Shown: positions 45,467 through 57,025 of the stretch, one piece after another | How positions within the stretch are numbered: position 1 is the first letter of the stretch | Layout: every line of letters starts with the position of its first letter | Origin: Vitellaria paradoxa | Taxonomy: Eukaryota; Streptophyta; Magnoliopsida; Ericales; Sapotaceae | Direction: 5' to 3' | DNA: 64,000 bases | Assembly (NCBI GenBank): GCA_019916065.1 | Contig: CM034236.1 | Span: 12,911,167 to 12,975,166, forward strand | Translations under genes and position numbers: made by a program | The notes under the pieces: model-generated | Told to the model about the DNA's origin: nothing | The model's input: the letters and a program-made list of their open reading frames with translations, nothing else | Database searches by the model: none

Positions 45467-46030
45467 TGGAATCAGTATCTTATAAAAAATTAGGATCTCA
45501 GGTTTTGCTTCAAGTTATGTAAAGATGTCATTCACCCTTATATAGTGCAACAAATGATATATACAAATTTCTTTTTAGGATAAAATGAAACCATTGATTA
45601 TACTTTGCACTTGTGAAATCAAAACAAAAATAGCATTTATATTGTAACAAAATTGTAAGTAAAAAAGATTTTGTTTTTCTACAGCAAAACAAAATCCAAT
45701 GTTGATTTATATATTTTTCCAATCGAATCGATACAGATAAGATAGAGATTTGTATATATCAAACACATAGTAGGTCGAGTTGTATTATATATGTTGGAAC
45801 AAATACATCTGTTGGATAAGTGCCAAACAGTTGTATTAGATGGTCAATCATGATGAAAAGTTATGTCTTTTAATTAGATAAATATAAAACATGATTATTA
45901 AAATAATCATAATAAATAATTATTATCATTATTATCACCTAATATCCATCACTATGAGTTATTTGGTTACACTCACTCGCTAAAGTTCTTAACAATGTTG
46001 ATGAAATCGAGTTATTTGAATCAATTGTGT
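45467..46030 (-). repeat. Copia 5' LTR, end portion
   Basis: Includes a TATA box (CTATATAAGGGTG on the minus strand, near 45532-45544) and the LTR end ATACTGATTCCAACG at about 45467. Homology to the 3' LTR is limited to about 45948-46030. The first ~170 bases of the LTR, beginning TGTTGGAT, are not found. Confidence 0.65.
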
Positions 46031-46486
46031 TAATTTTAAATTTGGTTATAGCTGAAAAATGGAGTCCAAAAGTAACTATACAGATTCAAATTCAAAAACA
46101 ATCAAAATTAAGACATTAACTCTTTTTTAATTGAGACTTTCATCTTTTGAACTAATATATGTTTATTCTTTTCCATCAGAAATTAAACGAAAAATGTTAG
46201 AAATTATAAATTAATTTAAGAAATTAAATGATTTGTGGGGTATTATGAGGCAATTCAAAATAACAAGTTTTGCAAATCGATCCAGATCCATTAATTATTG
46301 AATCAAACGGATTTAGATTCATTGTGTTACGAATTTAGTTTATCGGATCTAGTCTAATATTATTGACGCGAATACAGATTAGATTTGAACCAAATCTGAC
46401 GCATTAACATGCCTAATTACCTCTTGTGAATTTATTAATTTATATAGTAATTAAATATTTAATATTATTTATAAATGTAATGCATG
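46031..46486. other. AT-rich spacer
   Basis: No supported gene or repeat. It ends in AATGCATG (46479-46486), the left target duplication of the hAT-type element. Confidence 0.55.
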
Positions 46487-47115
46487 TAGGAATGCCAATG
46501 GGGTATATGGCGGATATAATAATATTCGAATTTGAACTCCAAACCTTCCATCTGTCTTCGAATTTGCCCCAATCTCTGAGTGGATATTTTTTAAACCCCC
46601 ATCCCTACTGAAAACGGAGAACGAATATATCTGCAGATATCCGAAAATCTAAACCTGCCGTCCACCTCCGAATCCACCTCTAACTTGATATATAACTTAA
46701 TTATGTAACCTATTACTACAAATAATTTATCTCCAAATCCAAAATAATACATAAACATTATCACAATAATAATTCACTAAAATAATGCATAAACATCTCC
46801 AGAACTAATATTACACCAAAGTATCATTTCAACAACCGATACAAAATTCTAAAGTACCAACATTATCCTAACTCAAAGTAACAAATGCAAAATATCATAT
46901 TTTTGGGACTGTTCGGGTCTGTTTAAATATTTTTTGGGACAGATTCGAATTAGATTGGGGGTGAAGGCAATCACATCTCCATATTCAATTCGATATCCGA
47001 ATTTTTTTTTTAAATTCCGAACCCGATCTGACCTTTGAAAAAAATTCGAATTTCATATCCATTAACTTGGGTAACATATCAGATTTAGACAAATCAGATG
47101 ATATGACAATCCCTA
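46487..47115. mobile_element. Non-autonomous hAT-type element, 629 bp
   Basis: The left end TAGGAATGCCAATGGG and the reverse complement of the right end, TAGGGATTGTCATAT, form an imperfect terminal inverted repeat of the common plant TAGGGATGGCA kind. The flanks are AATGCATG (46479-46486) and AATGCACG (47116-47123), an 8-bp target duplication with one C/T difference; 8 bp is the hAT signature. The subterminal parts are rich in ATATCCGA/TTCGAATTT words. There is no coding capacity, so transposase would have to come from elsewhere. Confidence 0.75.
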
Positions 47116-47944
47116 AATGCACGTACCTTAAACTAGTATATATATGTGTCTGTATGTGTAAAAGCTCTGGGCCAATCTGGGCTTCAACAACTCACCCCAA
47201 GCCCGGCCTGTGATTAAAACTTATTATGGGCTGTGATTGCTGAATCCTAGGCCTGTAGGGACCCACGTTGGCTCAAGGTCCAGTGGACCAATAATTACTG
47301 TTCATCATATGTCAACCCGGAAAGTCTTTTTGACAGTTCATTTAAAATTCTTGGCCGAAGTATTGTTCCAACAAAGAAGTTGACAAGCCCCCATCTTTGT
47401 TGCATTATTTTTACTACAAATAATGAAATGCGAGCGTAACATCATCTCATTCAGAGCTAAAATCCTTGGGTGGGAGCGCTTAACCAGCCCATCCTTTATT
47501 TTTTTTAATTTTTTGTCTTATTCTTTTCTACAAATAATGAAATTGGAACTTAGGCTTCGTTTGGCTAAAAAAAACATTGTGCTTCTTTTTTTTTTCTTTT
47601 TAGTTTTTTTGGTTTTATATGTCTTTTTTTATAAAAATTTACTTTTTTAGAAGTTATAGTTTTTAAGCGTGTTAATCGCATTTAAATATAAAAAAATTAA
47701 AAAATTTATATCTATTTGAGTAAAAGTTAGAAAAAAATGAAAAAAAAATCATATTTTTAGTTACTTTTTCAACAAAATGTACAACTTTTACATAAACTGA
47801 TGTGAAATTTTTTATTTTTTTACGAATGTAATTAATATTCTCAAAAATTATAATTTTAAAAAAATGTTAAATTTTGATCGAAAAAAGTCATATTTGATGG
47901 AAAAAATTAAAAAAATAATATTTTTTTTCAGTAATTAAATGTTT

Positions 47945-47972
<28 letters not shown>
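47945..47972. repeat. AG microsatellite, 14 units
   Basis: Uninterrupted AG run. Confidence 0.95.
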
Positions 47973-47975
<3 letters not shown>

Positions 47976-49396
47976 CCTAACTGTGCTTGGATTCATTGAA
48001 TCCGGCTATAAGACGTTAACGCAAAGTTCAATCTGTTTGCACTCGATTTTTTTTTTATTTCAATTTAATGCGACGTTTATGATGTAAACCCGGCCCGAAA
48101 GTGAACTCATGAGTAATGACAGCAAGCATTAAGCAGTCCTACTGGACCCATTTGCCTTACTAGTTTACTAATGTAGCGTGGCGAAACCTCACGCATTAAG
48201 GAAACTAGGGTATCAACTTTTAAGCTTTTTGGTACATATCAACTTCTAAGTTAGAAGTTAATTAAAAATAAGTTAACTGTTTCAATTATAGGGGAAAAAA
48301 AGAGTTATTTGAAGTCTTTGGTAATTTGTCAAAAAAATATTTTATTCATATTTTTGTGCATAAGTTATTTAGTACCGATTAAAATAAAAATATTTATTTT
48401 ATAAAAATTTTATTATAGTGCCCTTATAATTGATTATATAGTATTATGTTATATTTGGTAATTAGTAGCCAGGGATAAGGTTATTTTTTTAGTGATAATT
48501 TTAAAATTTTTGACAACAATTATTTTCTAATAATTTTATAAATTATTAAAAATATATTTATTTAAACACAGTTTGTTAAAAAGAAAAAAAAAAAAAAAAG
48601 AGGGTAATTTTAGTTTCTAGATTTTTATACATAATGTATGTTGGGAATTATGGAGATTAAGTGAGGAATTTTGAAAAATTAATAAGAAATCTTAAACCTT
48701 CTAGTACTCCTAGCTGCGAAAGCATTAAAAAAAAAATTCTAATTTTTTTTAATTCTTTTGCTTGTGTCTTTTTAATTTTTTTTAGTGTAAAAAATAAGCT
48801 TATTTATCTTAAAATCTAGGTAATTAATCACACTTAACTTTCTTAAAGCAATAAACCAAAAAACTAGCAACGCAGTACTAAACGGAAATGTGACATTTTT
48901 AACTAGTTAAATAATCTTAATTTTGAAGTGACCCTTTGGTTAATTTTTAAAATTTATTTAAAATAAAATTAAAAAATTTAAAATAATAAATAACGAGTAT
49001 TGGTTAGTTAATTTAATGTATTTAAGTAAATATAAAATAATAAAGATTCATTTAAATAAAATAAAAAAATTATAAAAGTAATCGGTAGCTAAAAAATATT
49101 TAACAAAAATAAAATATTAAAAATACAAAATTACTTAAATAGCTTACAAAAAAATTAAAAAACACTGACACAACTCTTTCAATCTATATGTAGGTGGCTA
49201 TTGGTAAGTTGAGGGATATTAATAAAAATAAATAAATATCTCACCAAATAATTGATTTTTAATTTTATTAGTTTTCCAACGATTCTTAGTGTTTAGTTCA
49301 TTATTGTAATAGTGTCACAAGAGGTATGCAGGTTCATGTATCATCTCGAAAGGGTCATTGCTAGCTTATCCTTTCCTGATTTCACAGATAGTTTAA

Positions 49397-49418
49397 ATAT
49401 ATATATATATATATATAT
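49397..49418. repeat. AT microsatellite
   Basis: Uninterrupted AT run of about 11 units. Confidence 0.95.
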
Positions 49419-50012
49419 TATGTATTCAAAAAATTAAGTAGTTGATGTTTAGCGTGGAATTAATGGATCCAAGTGACGGAACATTTGCCTATCACTTTGG
49501 ATGATATTCCATTTTTCGAATACTTAATTAAGGAAATAGAGAAGTAGTCAAAGTTTCATTTAATGTTACAAAAGTTGAAATAAAACATAATTTGAATTAA
49601 CTTTTTTACGTTTAGAATACAATCAACCAATCACAAGAAAAAGTTCTGACAACATTTGTTAGAATCTTATGGTATTTTTTTTATAATTTTTTGAGAATTT
49701 GGATTAATTTTATTAGGATTTATAAATATTTGTTAAAATTTATAGATATTACGAGAATTTATCAAAATTTAATAAAAATTAATTATATAAAGATTTTTAG
49801 AGTTTTTTTTTACTACTCCAAACACATCCTCTATAACAATTTTTGAAAGGATTGGAAGCTAGCAAGATGTTAGGCGTCTCAAATGAGTCCGTTGAACGAA
49901 CATTCAATTTTTTCCCAAGGTCACATCGCTTTTTAACATGCATCATATATCTGAATATTTTCTGGATGATTTTATTTTGATTCCATGCATGGAATATATA
50001 TGCTCATACGGA

Positions 50013-50420
50013 AAGTAGTCAGGCTAGAAGCAAGTGAATATACATTGTATACAAACAATATTTCCCTCTATTGCTGTGGAAATCCTAAATTATCTTCTCG
50101 TAACGCTCTGATAAATAATAACAAACACGAACATAAGAAAACACACATAATAGAAGAATGCAAAATTTACATGGTGAATAATGATACACACGAACACAAG
50201 AAAACACACACAAAAAAAGAACATAAGATTTATATGATTCGACAATTTACTTAAGTAGAAGCTAGTGAATATATATACAAACAAATATTTTCCTATTATT
50301 ATTGTGGAAGCACTAAATCATCTTCCGGTAACACTCTAGTGAATAATAACAAATATAAATACAAGAAAGTACACAAAGAATGCAATATTTACGTGGTTCG
50401 ATAATTTACTTATGTTTACA
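50013..50420. repeat. Imperfect 230-bp tandem duplication with a nested 60-bp duplication
   Basis: GAAGCAAGTGAATATA at 50028 recurs as GAAGCTAGTGAATATA at 50258. Both are followed by ACAAACAATATTT-like, ATC(T)TTC(T/C)(C/G)GTAAC and AATAATAACAAA blocks. Inside the first unit the block from CACGAACATAAGAAAACACA (about 50126) is repeated from CACGAACACAAGAAAACACA (about 50189). Both units end in a 'TTTA(C/T)(G/A)T...TTCGA(C/T)AATTTACTTA' segment, a word often seen in dispersed plant repeats. Confidence 0.8.
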
Positions 50421-53400
50421 GACACTCAAAGAAAAAAATTCATTATGTAAAAAATATTATAATTACACAATCTTTTCTCTCACCTAATACTCCAGTACAC
50501 CTCATAGTGTAATTCCCAAGCAAACTTTAACTCCTACTTATCCAAAACTTTGACTATTGTGCATTTTCTCCCAAAAAAAAAATCCAAAAAAAAAGATCTT
50601 TTTATTTATAATTTGACAAGACCCATCTGCCTTTACGAAAAAAAGGAAGTGGGACAGAAGCAACTACGTTAACACTTATATTTGTCTCGATCTTCTAGTT
50701 AAAAGAGGTCTACGGTTGAAAGGATGAGTGTGGAATGACGTGAGAAAATAAAAAAATAAAACATAAAAAGAAAAGATAAGAGTTTTATGAACATATCAAC
50801 AAAACCATTTTGTTTTGTGAATTTTTATATAACATGGAGGATTCATTTTTAATTTAAAAACTTTAAGTTATAATTAAAGTAGAATTCACATATCATTTAA
50901 TGTGATAAAATGAGATTAAGAGAATTCTGTGAATACATTAATTAAGATTATATATAGTTTAAATTCAGGAATTAAGTGAATGAAAATTGATTTTAAAGTA
51001 GGTACTTAGCAATTGAAATATCAAGTGTTAAATTGGGGTGTTACACATTGTTTTGGTATGGTGAGTTGGTGTAATTATATATGGCTAAGTAATAGGGCAC
51101 GTACCCAAATTTTATAGGGAAAGAAGAGCTAAATAGATTAACTCATAATCACACGCATGCTGCTTGGCCTGCCTCAACTCCGGGTTGAATCCAATAAAGA
51201 TCCAAGGCCCATTTAATATTTTTGCCAACAGTAATTTTTATTGTTTCAATAGTGGTTTCAGAAATTTTAGATGATGAGATTATATAAAAATTTATATAAT
51301 AATCACAAATTTTTAATGAAGTAAAAGATATCAACATATTTTAAATATAAAAAAAATCTAAAAGTTTTTTATTAGCTGATGGGGTCAACTAACTCCACTA
51401 ACATTCATGTGGCGCTGCCCTAGTATTATTTATGTTTATTTCAATATAGCTAAACTTTTATTATTCTATGATAACTCAGTAAACTCATATCTTCTTGAAA
51501 GTTCAGTCGAAACCCAGAAAACTATTTAGTACATCAACGTAGTGCCTATTAAAAAGTCTTTAATGCTTAAGTTTGTAGAAGAGTTGAAAAAATATTTTGG
51601 CAGAGTTTCAGTAAAATAAGAGTATTGTACTTCTGTATATGAGAAAATTGTATATATAGAGATGCAAAACCTGCATGGACAAGATGCACATAAGTCTCAC
51701 ATGATTATGCTTCTTTCCAATCAGGTTATGCCACCTGTATTATAGTCTTAAGGTCAATTATCTTAATTGGTTATCAAAATCGATATGTAGCAAGCAACAC
51801 TTACATAGGCACATGTCGTGTAATATGTCAAAGAATGGTTATACACGTAATTATGATGTAAGTTATATTATCTTTAATACAATGATTTTTTGGACCCGAT
51901 CAAGGCCCTTATCGCTTGGTTGGCTTGAGTCATCGTTCAGATAAACTTACTCGGTCGGGCGCACCCTATCATTCTATAAATATATTTCCATGGTTCCTAA
52001 GAAAAAAAGATTAATAAAAAATTTTCACCATGTGCTCATTCTTCCTTCTATACCCGAGGTCAATTTATCCTGTGAGTCCTACGTCTATTAAAGTCGAGAA
52101 GCAAAAGGGTAGTGGACGAATGAAGTTTTAAGGAGACAGTGTTTGAGATTAGATTTAAATTCCGTTCTAATTAAATTCCTTTTATGCAAAGCCACTGAAT
52201 TTAGAATTTTATGTTTATTTTGATTTAATTATTCTCTTACTTAATGCAATATTTCAGATTATCTTTAAATAATGACAATTAATTTTCAATAATTTCGAGA
52301 ACAAACATTTCCCTTAATAGTTATAAATGTCATATTTTCAGCAACGATATATTTATTTCGTGGTAAAATGTATCATATGATAACAGATATCATATGATAA
52401 CGGGTACTTATCATCTCTTTTAAAAATAAATAAATAAATAAAATAAATAAATAAGTTTAATGGCAACAACCGTGAGAACCATGCCAAGAAAATCATAGAG
52501 TATCACTTAAATAAAAATATATTTAATGTGTTCTTCTTTTTTAAGTGAGTTTATTTATACTTCACGTAATTTCTCTTATACTCCACTCCTTTTTCATTAA
52601 TTAAAATTGTACAATAACCCATCTTCTTTTTTATTCATATATTATACATAATTATAATACCACAGATACCCTTCTACAAAACTTCAAATTAAGATATAAT
52701 TATAATATCATAGTACCCTTATTTTATAATAGAAAATATTGAGAAGGCAACTTCTCAAAAATATTTTTCTCTTTTTAGATTTTTTTTAGACAAGCGGGTA
52801 ATTGCATCTTAATTTTTGAAAAAAATATATGACATGTAATTAAGTAGCTTTACTGTGATATATATTTCTAATTCTAATTTTTTTAAAAATATTTCTTATT
52901 ATAAAAAAATTAAATTTTCACAATAATGATACTCATGGTTTGTTTGATAATTTTTTTGACTTAAAGTTTAATTTTTTTGATATATTAATTTACTTAGTTT
53001 GATATTTTTTGTGAAATGTTTACATAGATTCCGACTAAATGCCTTGGGAGTGATAACAAAAGTTTATAAAGAAAAAATAAATGAAAGAAATTAATTTTGC
53101 TCTTTGATTATTAAGTTAAAAATAAAATAAAACAAAAATTATTTTAATATGTTTGTAAAAAATATAAATAAAAATAAAATTTATTTTAATTTTTAAAACA
53201 TTTTTTTTCAATTCGCTTCTATCAAACTATCCAAATTTTTAAAGATTTATTTATGATAGGTGATTATATCATTTCAAATTATACGTAAAAATATTTAACT
53301 AAAAGGGTTAGTTTGTAATTTAATTAATAACAAAAAATAAAGTGTAGTGCAATACGCAAATAGGCTTACCTTTTTTTTTTTTTTTTTCCTTTCCAGTTTT

Positions 53401-53747
53401 GCCCATTTTTCTTTTTCTTCCTATCCCAAATTCAAACACACCGGGAATGTAAATCAATGGTCTTCTCAAAAGGAAGGAACCAGGAAGGAAACCATGCAGT
53501 GGTTGAGAAAGTGAAATTGATGTCCATGTTATATAATATATGTTATCCACCCAGCTGTTCTTTTCTTTTATTTTTATTTTTTTAATTTTCTCCTAGTCCA
53601 GTTTCACGAAAGCTACGTTCTGGGAAATTTTCAAAATGGCACTAATTTCCTGGAAATTTCAAGTAGAGAACTCGAATTGACAGGTCACTTTCACGCCACA
53701 GTATCCCTTGTTTCTGGAGGACTTTGAAACCTCAAAACAACTCTTCT
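50421..53747. other. AT-rich spacer, possible LTR remnant at 51.6-52.1 kb
   Basis: No gene is supported. At 51890-52140 a more complex stretch contains a TATA-like CTATAAATATA (51976) followed by CACCATGTGCTCATTCTTCC and ACCCGAGGTCAATTTATCC. It resembles the transcription-start and U5 part of an LTR, but I found no partner copy in the window. Confidence 0.4.
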
Positions 53748-53750
53748 TCT

Positions 53751-53775
53751 TCTCTCTCTCTCTCTCTCTCTCTCT
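53751..53775. repeat. TC microsatellite
   Basis: TC run preceded by a CTT-rich tract. Confidence 0.95.
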
Positions 53776-55094
53776 ACACATTTTTTGTGACCACAAAGGA
53801 ATATTAATTCCACAAGCTTCAAAGGGGCCTGTATCTAGACAATTCAAACCATCGAGTTCAAGCGTTAATCGATGTGCTATGAGTTCGGATATTGACTTGC
53901 TATCACTAAACTTTCTTGAACAAAATTTTGCTTTTCCTAGCTGTTATTTTGAAGGGTCATCATCATTGCGGGCCTCCGTTTAAAAAATTAAATAGGGTTA
54001 TCTGGAACTGTTGACAATATTAGTTATCTATCATTTCACATGAATAATCTTCAAGCCTCGTTACCACTAGATTTTGAGTGTAGTTTGTCTATTTTTTCAC
54101 CCTTGTGACACATCTATTTACTTGCCTTTGAGGACCCATTTAAATGTTCATATTTAAGCTGGACCTCTACTTCCGTACGTGTTCTTATAACTTTGCGGGA
54201 TGAGTTGCCCAGTTCATAAATAATTTGATCAATTCGATTAGGCATTCATTCGCCATCTACATTTTTTGATGATTCGAATTTTTTAGTATTATAACTAAGG
54301 CTATATTTGGGAAATTTTTTACTTTCTCAGCTTTTGACTATTTAATTTTTAATTTTTGTTTGAAACAACCAAATTTATCCTCTTACAATTTAAATTTCTT
54401 TTATGCGTTTAGAGTACAAATGGTTAATAAATTTTGATAAAAGTTACAAGTTTGTAATTTGTATAGTGAAATAAAAAGTAAATAATTTTTATAAATTTTT
54501 GGTTTATCTCAATAAAATCCAAAACTCCAAATGGAACCTAAATTATGAAAAATAAAAATGTCAAATTAACAAAAAATTAAAAATCTAGCGTCTAAAAAAA
54601 ATAATTTTTTTTCATTTCCAAATACAAAAAAAGTAATAGTTAATAACCACTTACAAAAAGAATAATAAATTTTTTTTCTTTCCAATCTAAACCTAAGAAA
54701 GTTGGTTTTAAGAATGATTGATGGCCTTCTTATCCATATTAAATGAAAGAAAAAAGAGCTTAAGGAATAGCAGCATTGAATAATAAGAATTTACTAAATA
54801 ATAACAATAATAATAGACTAACTAAGTAGTTGGAAATGAGAGTTCAACTAGCCAGTAAAATGGTGCAGTTACAATGCAAAAAATAATAGTACTGAATGGT
54901 TGGACTAGAAATATATATATATATATATATACATGTATGTATTGTTATGAGTCTTATCACGACTATGCCATCATGGACAATCTGTTTGTTTACAAAATTT
55001 TACTTGTATATGCCAAAACATGGGCAACTAAGCCAATAATTTTTGAGAAATAATCTCTTGAAATAAGGTTTTATTAGTTTTGTAAGAAGACCTT
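53776..55094. other. AT-rich spacer before the Reina-like element
   Basis: No supported gene. The segment 53776-53983 is open on the + strand (the 91-residue frame 53708-53983), but it includes the microsatellite and has no recognisable motif. A MITE-like unit with ends TAAGGCTATATTTGG and CCAAATGGAACCTAA may lie at about 54295-54543. An AT microsatellite is at 54910-54931. Confidence 0.5.
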
Positions 55095-55982
55095 TGTTAC
55101 AGTGCCAAGTTTTAATCCAAAGAAAAAAAAAAGAAATAGAAGGAGAAAAGGAAGAGAAGAAGCGGGGTATACATGCGTTTTCGAGGACCTCTACAGCCAT
55201 CTACCATGGGAATTACAGAAGGAGAGAGAGAAATGCAAAGGAGCTCTGTGCATGAAGAAAAGCCTCGGCTGAAGCTCAAGCTTGGGAAATTAAATCTGGA
55301 TTGTTCATCATGGAAGCAAGGGAATAATCTGGGCCGTCAAATGCCATAGCCCTTGGGTCACGTGGATGGCTTGGATTTAGTCTTACAAGTCTTCAATCAC
55401 AGCCGTCCAACAGTTGAAGATCCAACGGTCAAACTGGGTTCCACCAACCAAGACAATTAGTGACAGTGACTGGTTGACAGTTGAGTAGACAAGAGGTCAA
55501 TAGGCAATTCAAAAGCTGATGCATAAAAAAAAGGAATCTAGAAAAGGGCAAAACAATCAAAGAATGTGTGAATAAAAACATGGGCAATGTCATCAACAGG
55601 GTTGCTATGTAGAAGACTTGGGCCTGATCCAACCAAACACTTTCCAATAGGTTACAGCTCATCATCCAGCCCATTAACGTGCCAGCTCAACTACCTGCAC
55701 ATGGGTCAACATATTTCAGCAAAAATATAAAAGTAAATAAAATAGATTCTAGTGTTTTCCCTCATCAGCAGTTTAAATAGTAAAATTGTAATGGAAAAGG
55801 ATTACAAAAGTTGTTTTGTGTGAACTGCGAGTTGCAGAGGAGGTTACCACCCTCGAAATGGGTGAACAGTTTCATTTATTCCAACTCAATTTCATTTGGA
55901 TTGCATTTCAATCTTCAGTTTCTTTTTACTTCAATGAATTCATTATAAGAAAATCCAAAGGAAATCGGAAGGGTATTCATCA
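55095..55982 (+). repeat. Reina-like 5' LTR
   Basis: 888 bp, ending directly before the primer site. A TATA-like AATATAAAAG lies at about 55724-55733. Confidence 0.92.
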
Positions 55983-55984
55983 AT

Positions 55985-55996
55985 TGGTATCAGAGC
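55985..55996 (+). other. Primer-binding site, initiator-Met tRNA
   Basis: TGGTATCAGAGC, the canonical plant Met-tRNA primer site, two bases after the LTR end. Confidence 0.92.
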
Positions 55997-56010
55997 TGGT
56001 TGAATTAGAA

Positions 56011-57025
56011 ATGGCTAAGAACAACAGACTAGCTGCACAACAAGCAGAGTTGGTGAATCAGTTAATGAAGATGCAGAAATTCTTTGAGACCAAGTTCGAG
56101 GAATAGGATCGGAAGATTGCAAATCTGACTCACCATGTCACTGTAATCTCTAGCGGTAGTAGAGGTAATCGAGTGGATAGTGAGGAAGGTAATTCACATG
56201 CTGTTAATTCTGTAGAACCAGGTAGAAACAATAATACTACATTTCAAGGAATTCAAACCCAATCTATTCAATTGGAATTTCCTAAGTTCAACGGGAAAAA
56301 TCCAATTGAATGGGTGTATAAGGCAACCCAATTTTTTACCCATTACGATGTCTTAGAGCCACAAAAGTTAATGATAATCTCATTACACATGAAGGGAAAG
56401 GCTTTGATCTGGTATCAAGACCTAGTCAGTTCGGGTGGAATTAGTAATTGGGAGGAATTCACCAAAGCTTTGCAGATCAGGTTTGGGCAGAATCCTTATG
56501 AAGATCCCATGGATCTACTCATTAGATTGAAATAAATGACTTCTTAAGTCTAATTTTGAAGCAATTACTAATCGAGTCATTGGACTCACTGAAGAACATA
56601 AGCTTAGTTTCTTTTTGACGAGTTTGAAGGAGGAAATCCATTATACGGTTTAGATGTTTAATCCCAAGGACCTTACTACTGCTTTTAGGTTAGCCAGATT
56701 ACAGGAGGAAAATCTTGCTATTAATAGAAAGGCACAACCCAAACACAGTAGTGTGAGTACCCCTATTCTACCTAATAGGGCTCCTTCTTCAGTTGGTCAG
56801 ACCAAGTTCACTCCATGGAAGGAGGTGATTAAGCCCACCGATAAAATTGAAGCTCACAATAAGCCAGCTCCTGCACAGGTTAAAACATTGCCTATTAAGA
56901 AGTTGAGTGCTGAGAAGATGGAAACTAGGAAGGCCAAGGGCTTGTGTTTTCATTGTGATGAGAAATGGAACAGGAATCGTAAGTGTAAAAGCCCCCAGTT
57001 TATTTGTGTTGGAGACCTTGTTTGA
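56011..57025 (+). pseudogene. gag: Reina-like gag
   Basis: It begins at ATG 56011 (MAKNNRLAAQQAEL). TAG at 56104-56106 interrupts the frame, which continues to TAA at 56533-56535 with the Gag core (LEFPKFNGKNPIEWVYKATQ, WYQDLV). After a frame change it resumes (FEAITNRVIGLTEEHKLSFF), is stopped by TAG 56651-56653 and continues to 57025. The zinc knuckle near 56940 reads CFHCDEKWNRNRKC, where the usual His is replaced by Arg. No functional Gag is possible. Confidence 0.87.

Larger units (their letters stand above)
40826..46030 (-). mobile_element. Decayed Ty1/copia retrotransposon, minus strand, both LTRs truncated
   Basis: Minus-strand order: partial 5' LTR (about 46030 to 45467), gag from 45434, integrase, RT, RNase H ending near 41510, polypurine tract AGCGGGGGA (about 41050-41058) and partial 3' LTR (41048 to 40826). 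The order integrase before RT is diagnostic of copia. Many stops and frameshifts are present. I found no recognisable primer-binding site after the 5' LTR. Confidence 0.87.
47124..49999. other. AT-rich spacer with microsatellites
   Basis: No gene is supported. The GC-richer piece at 47160-47300 has no recognisable coding pattern. Low-complexity A/T sequence follows, with AG (47945-47972) and AT (49397-49418) microsatellites. Confidence 0.55.

Noticed and set aside
49985..50254. An 89-residue plus-strand protein with KKTH repeats
   Set aside because: The apparent protein repeat is only the 60-bp tandem DNA duplication read in one frame.
53708..53983. A host gene encoding a 91-residue protein
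   Set aside because: The frame is partly a TC microsatellite (Ser/Leu run), has no recognisable motif, and no exon structure is evident around it.
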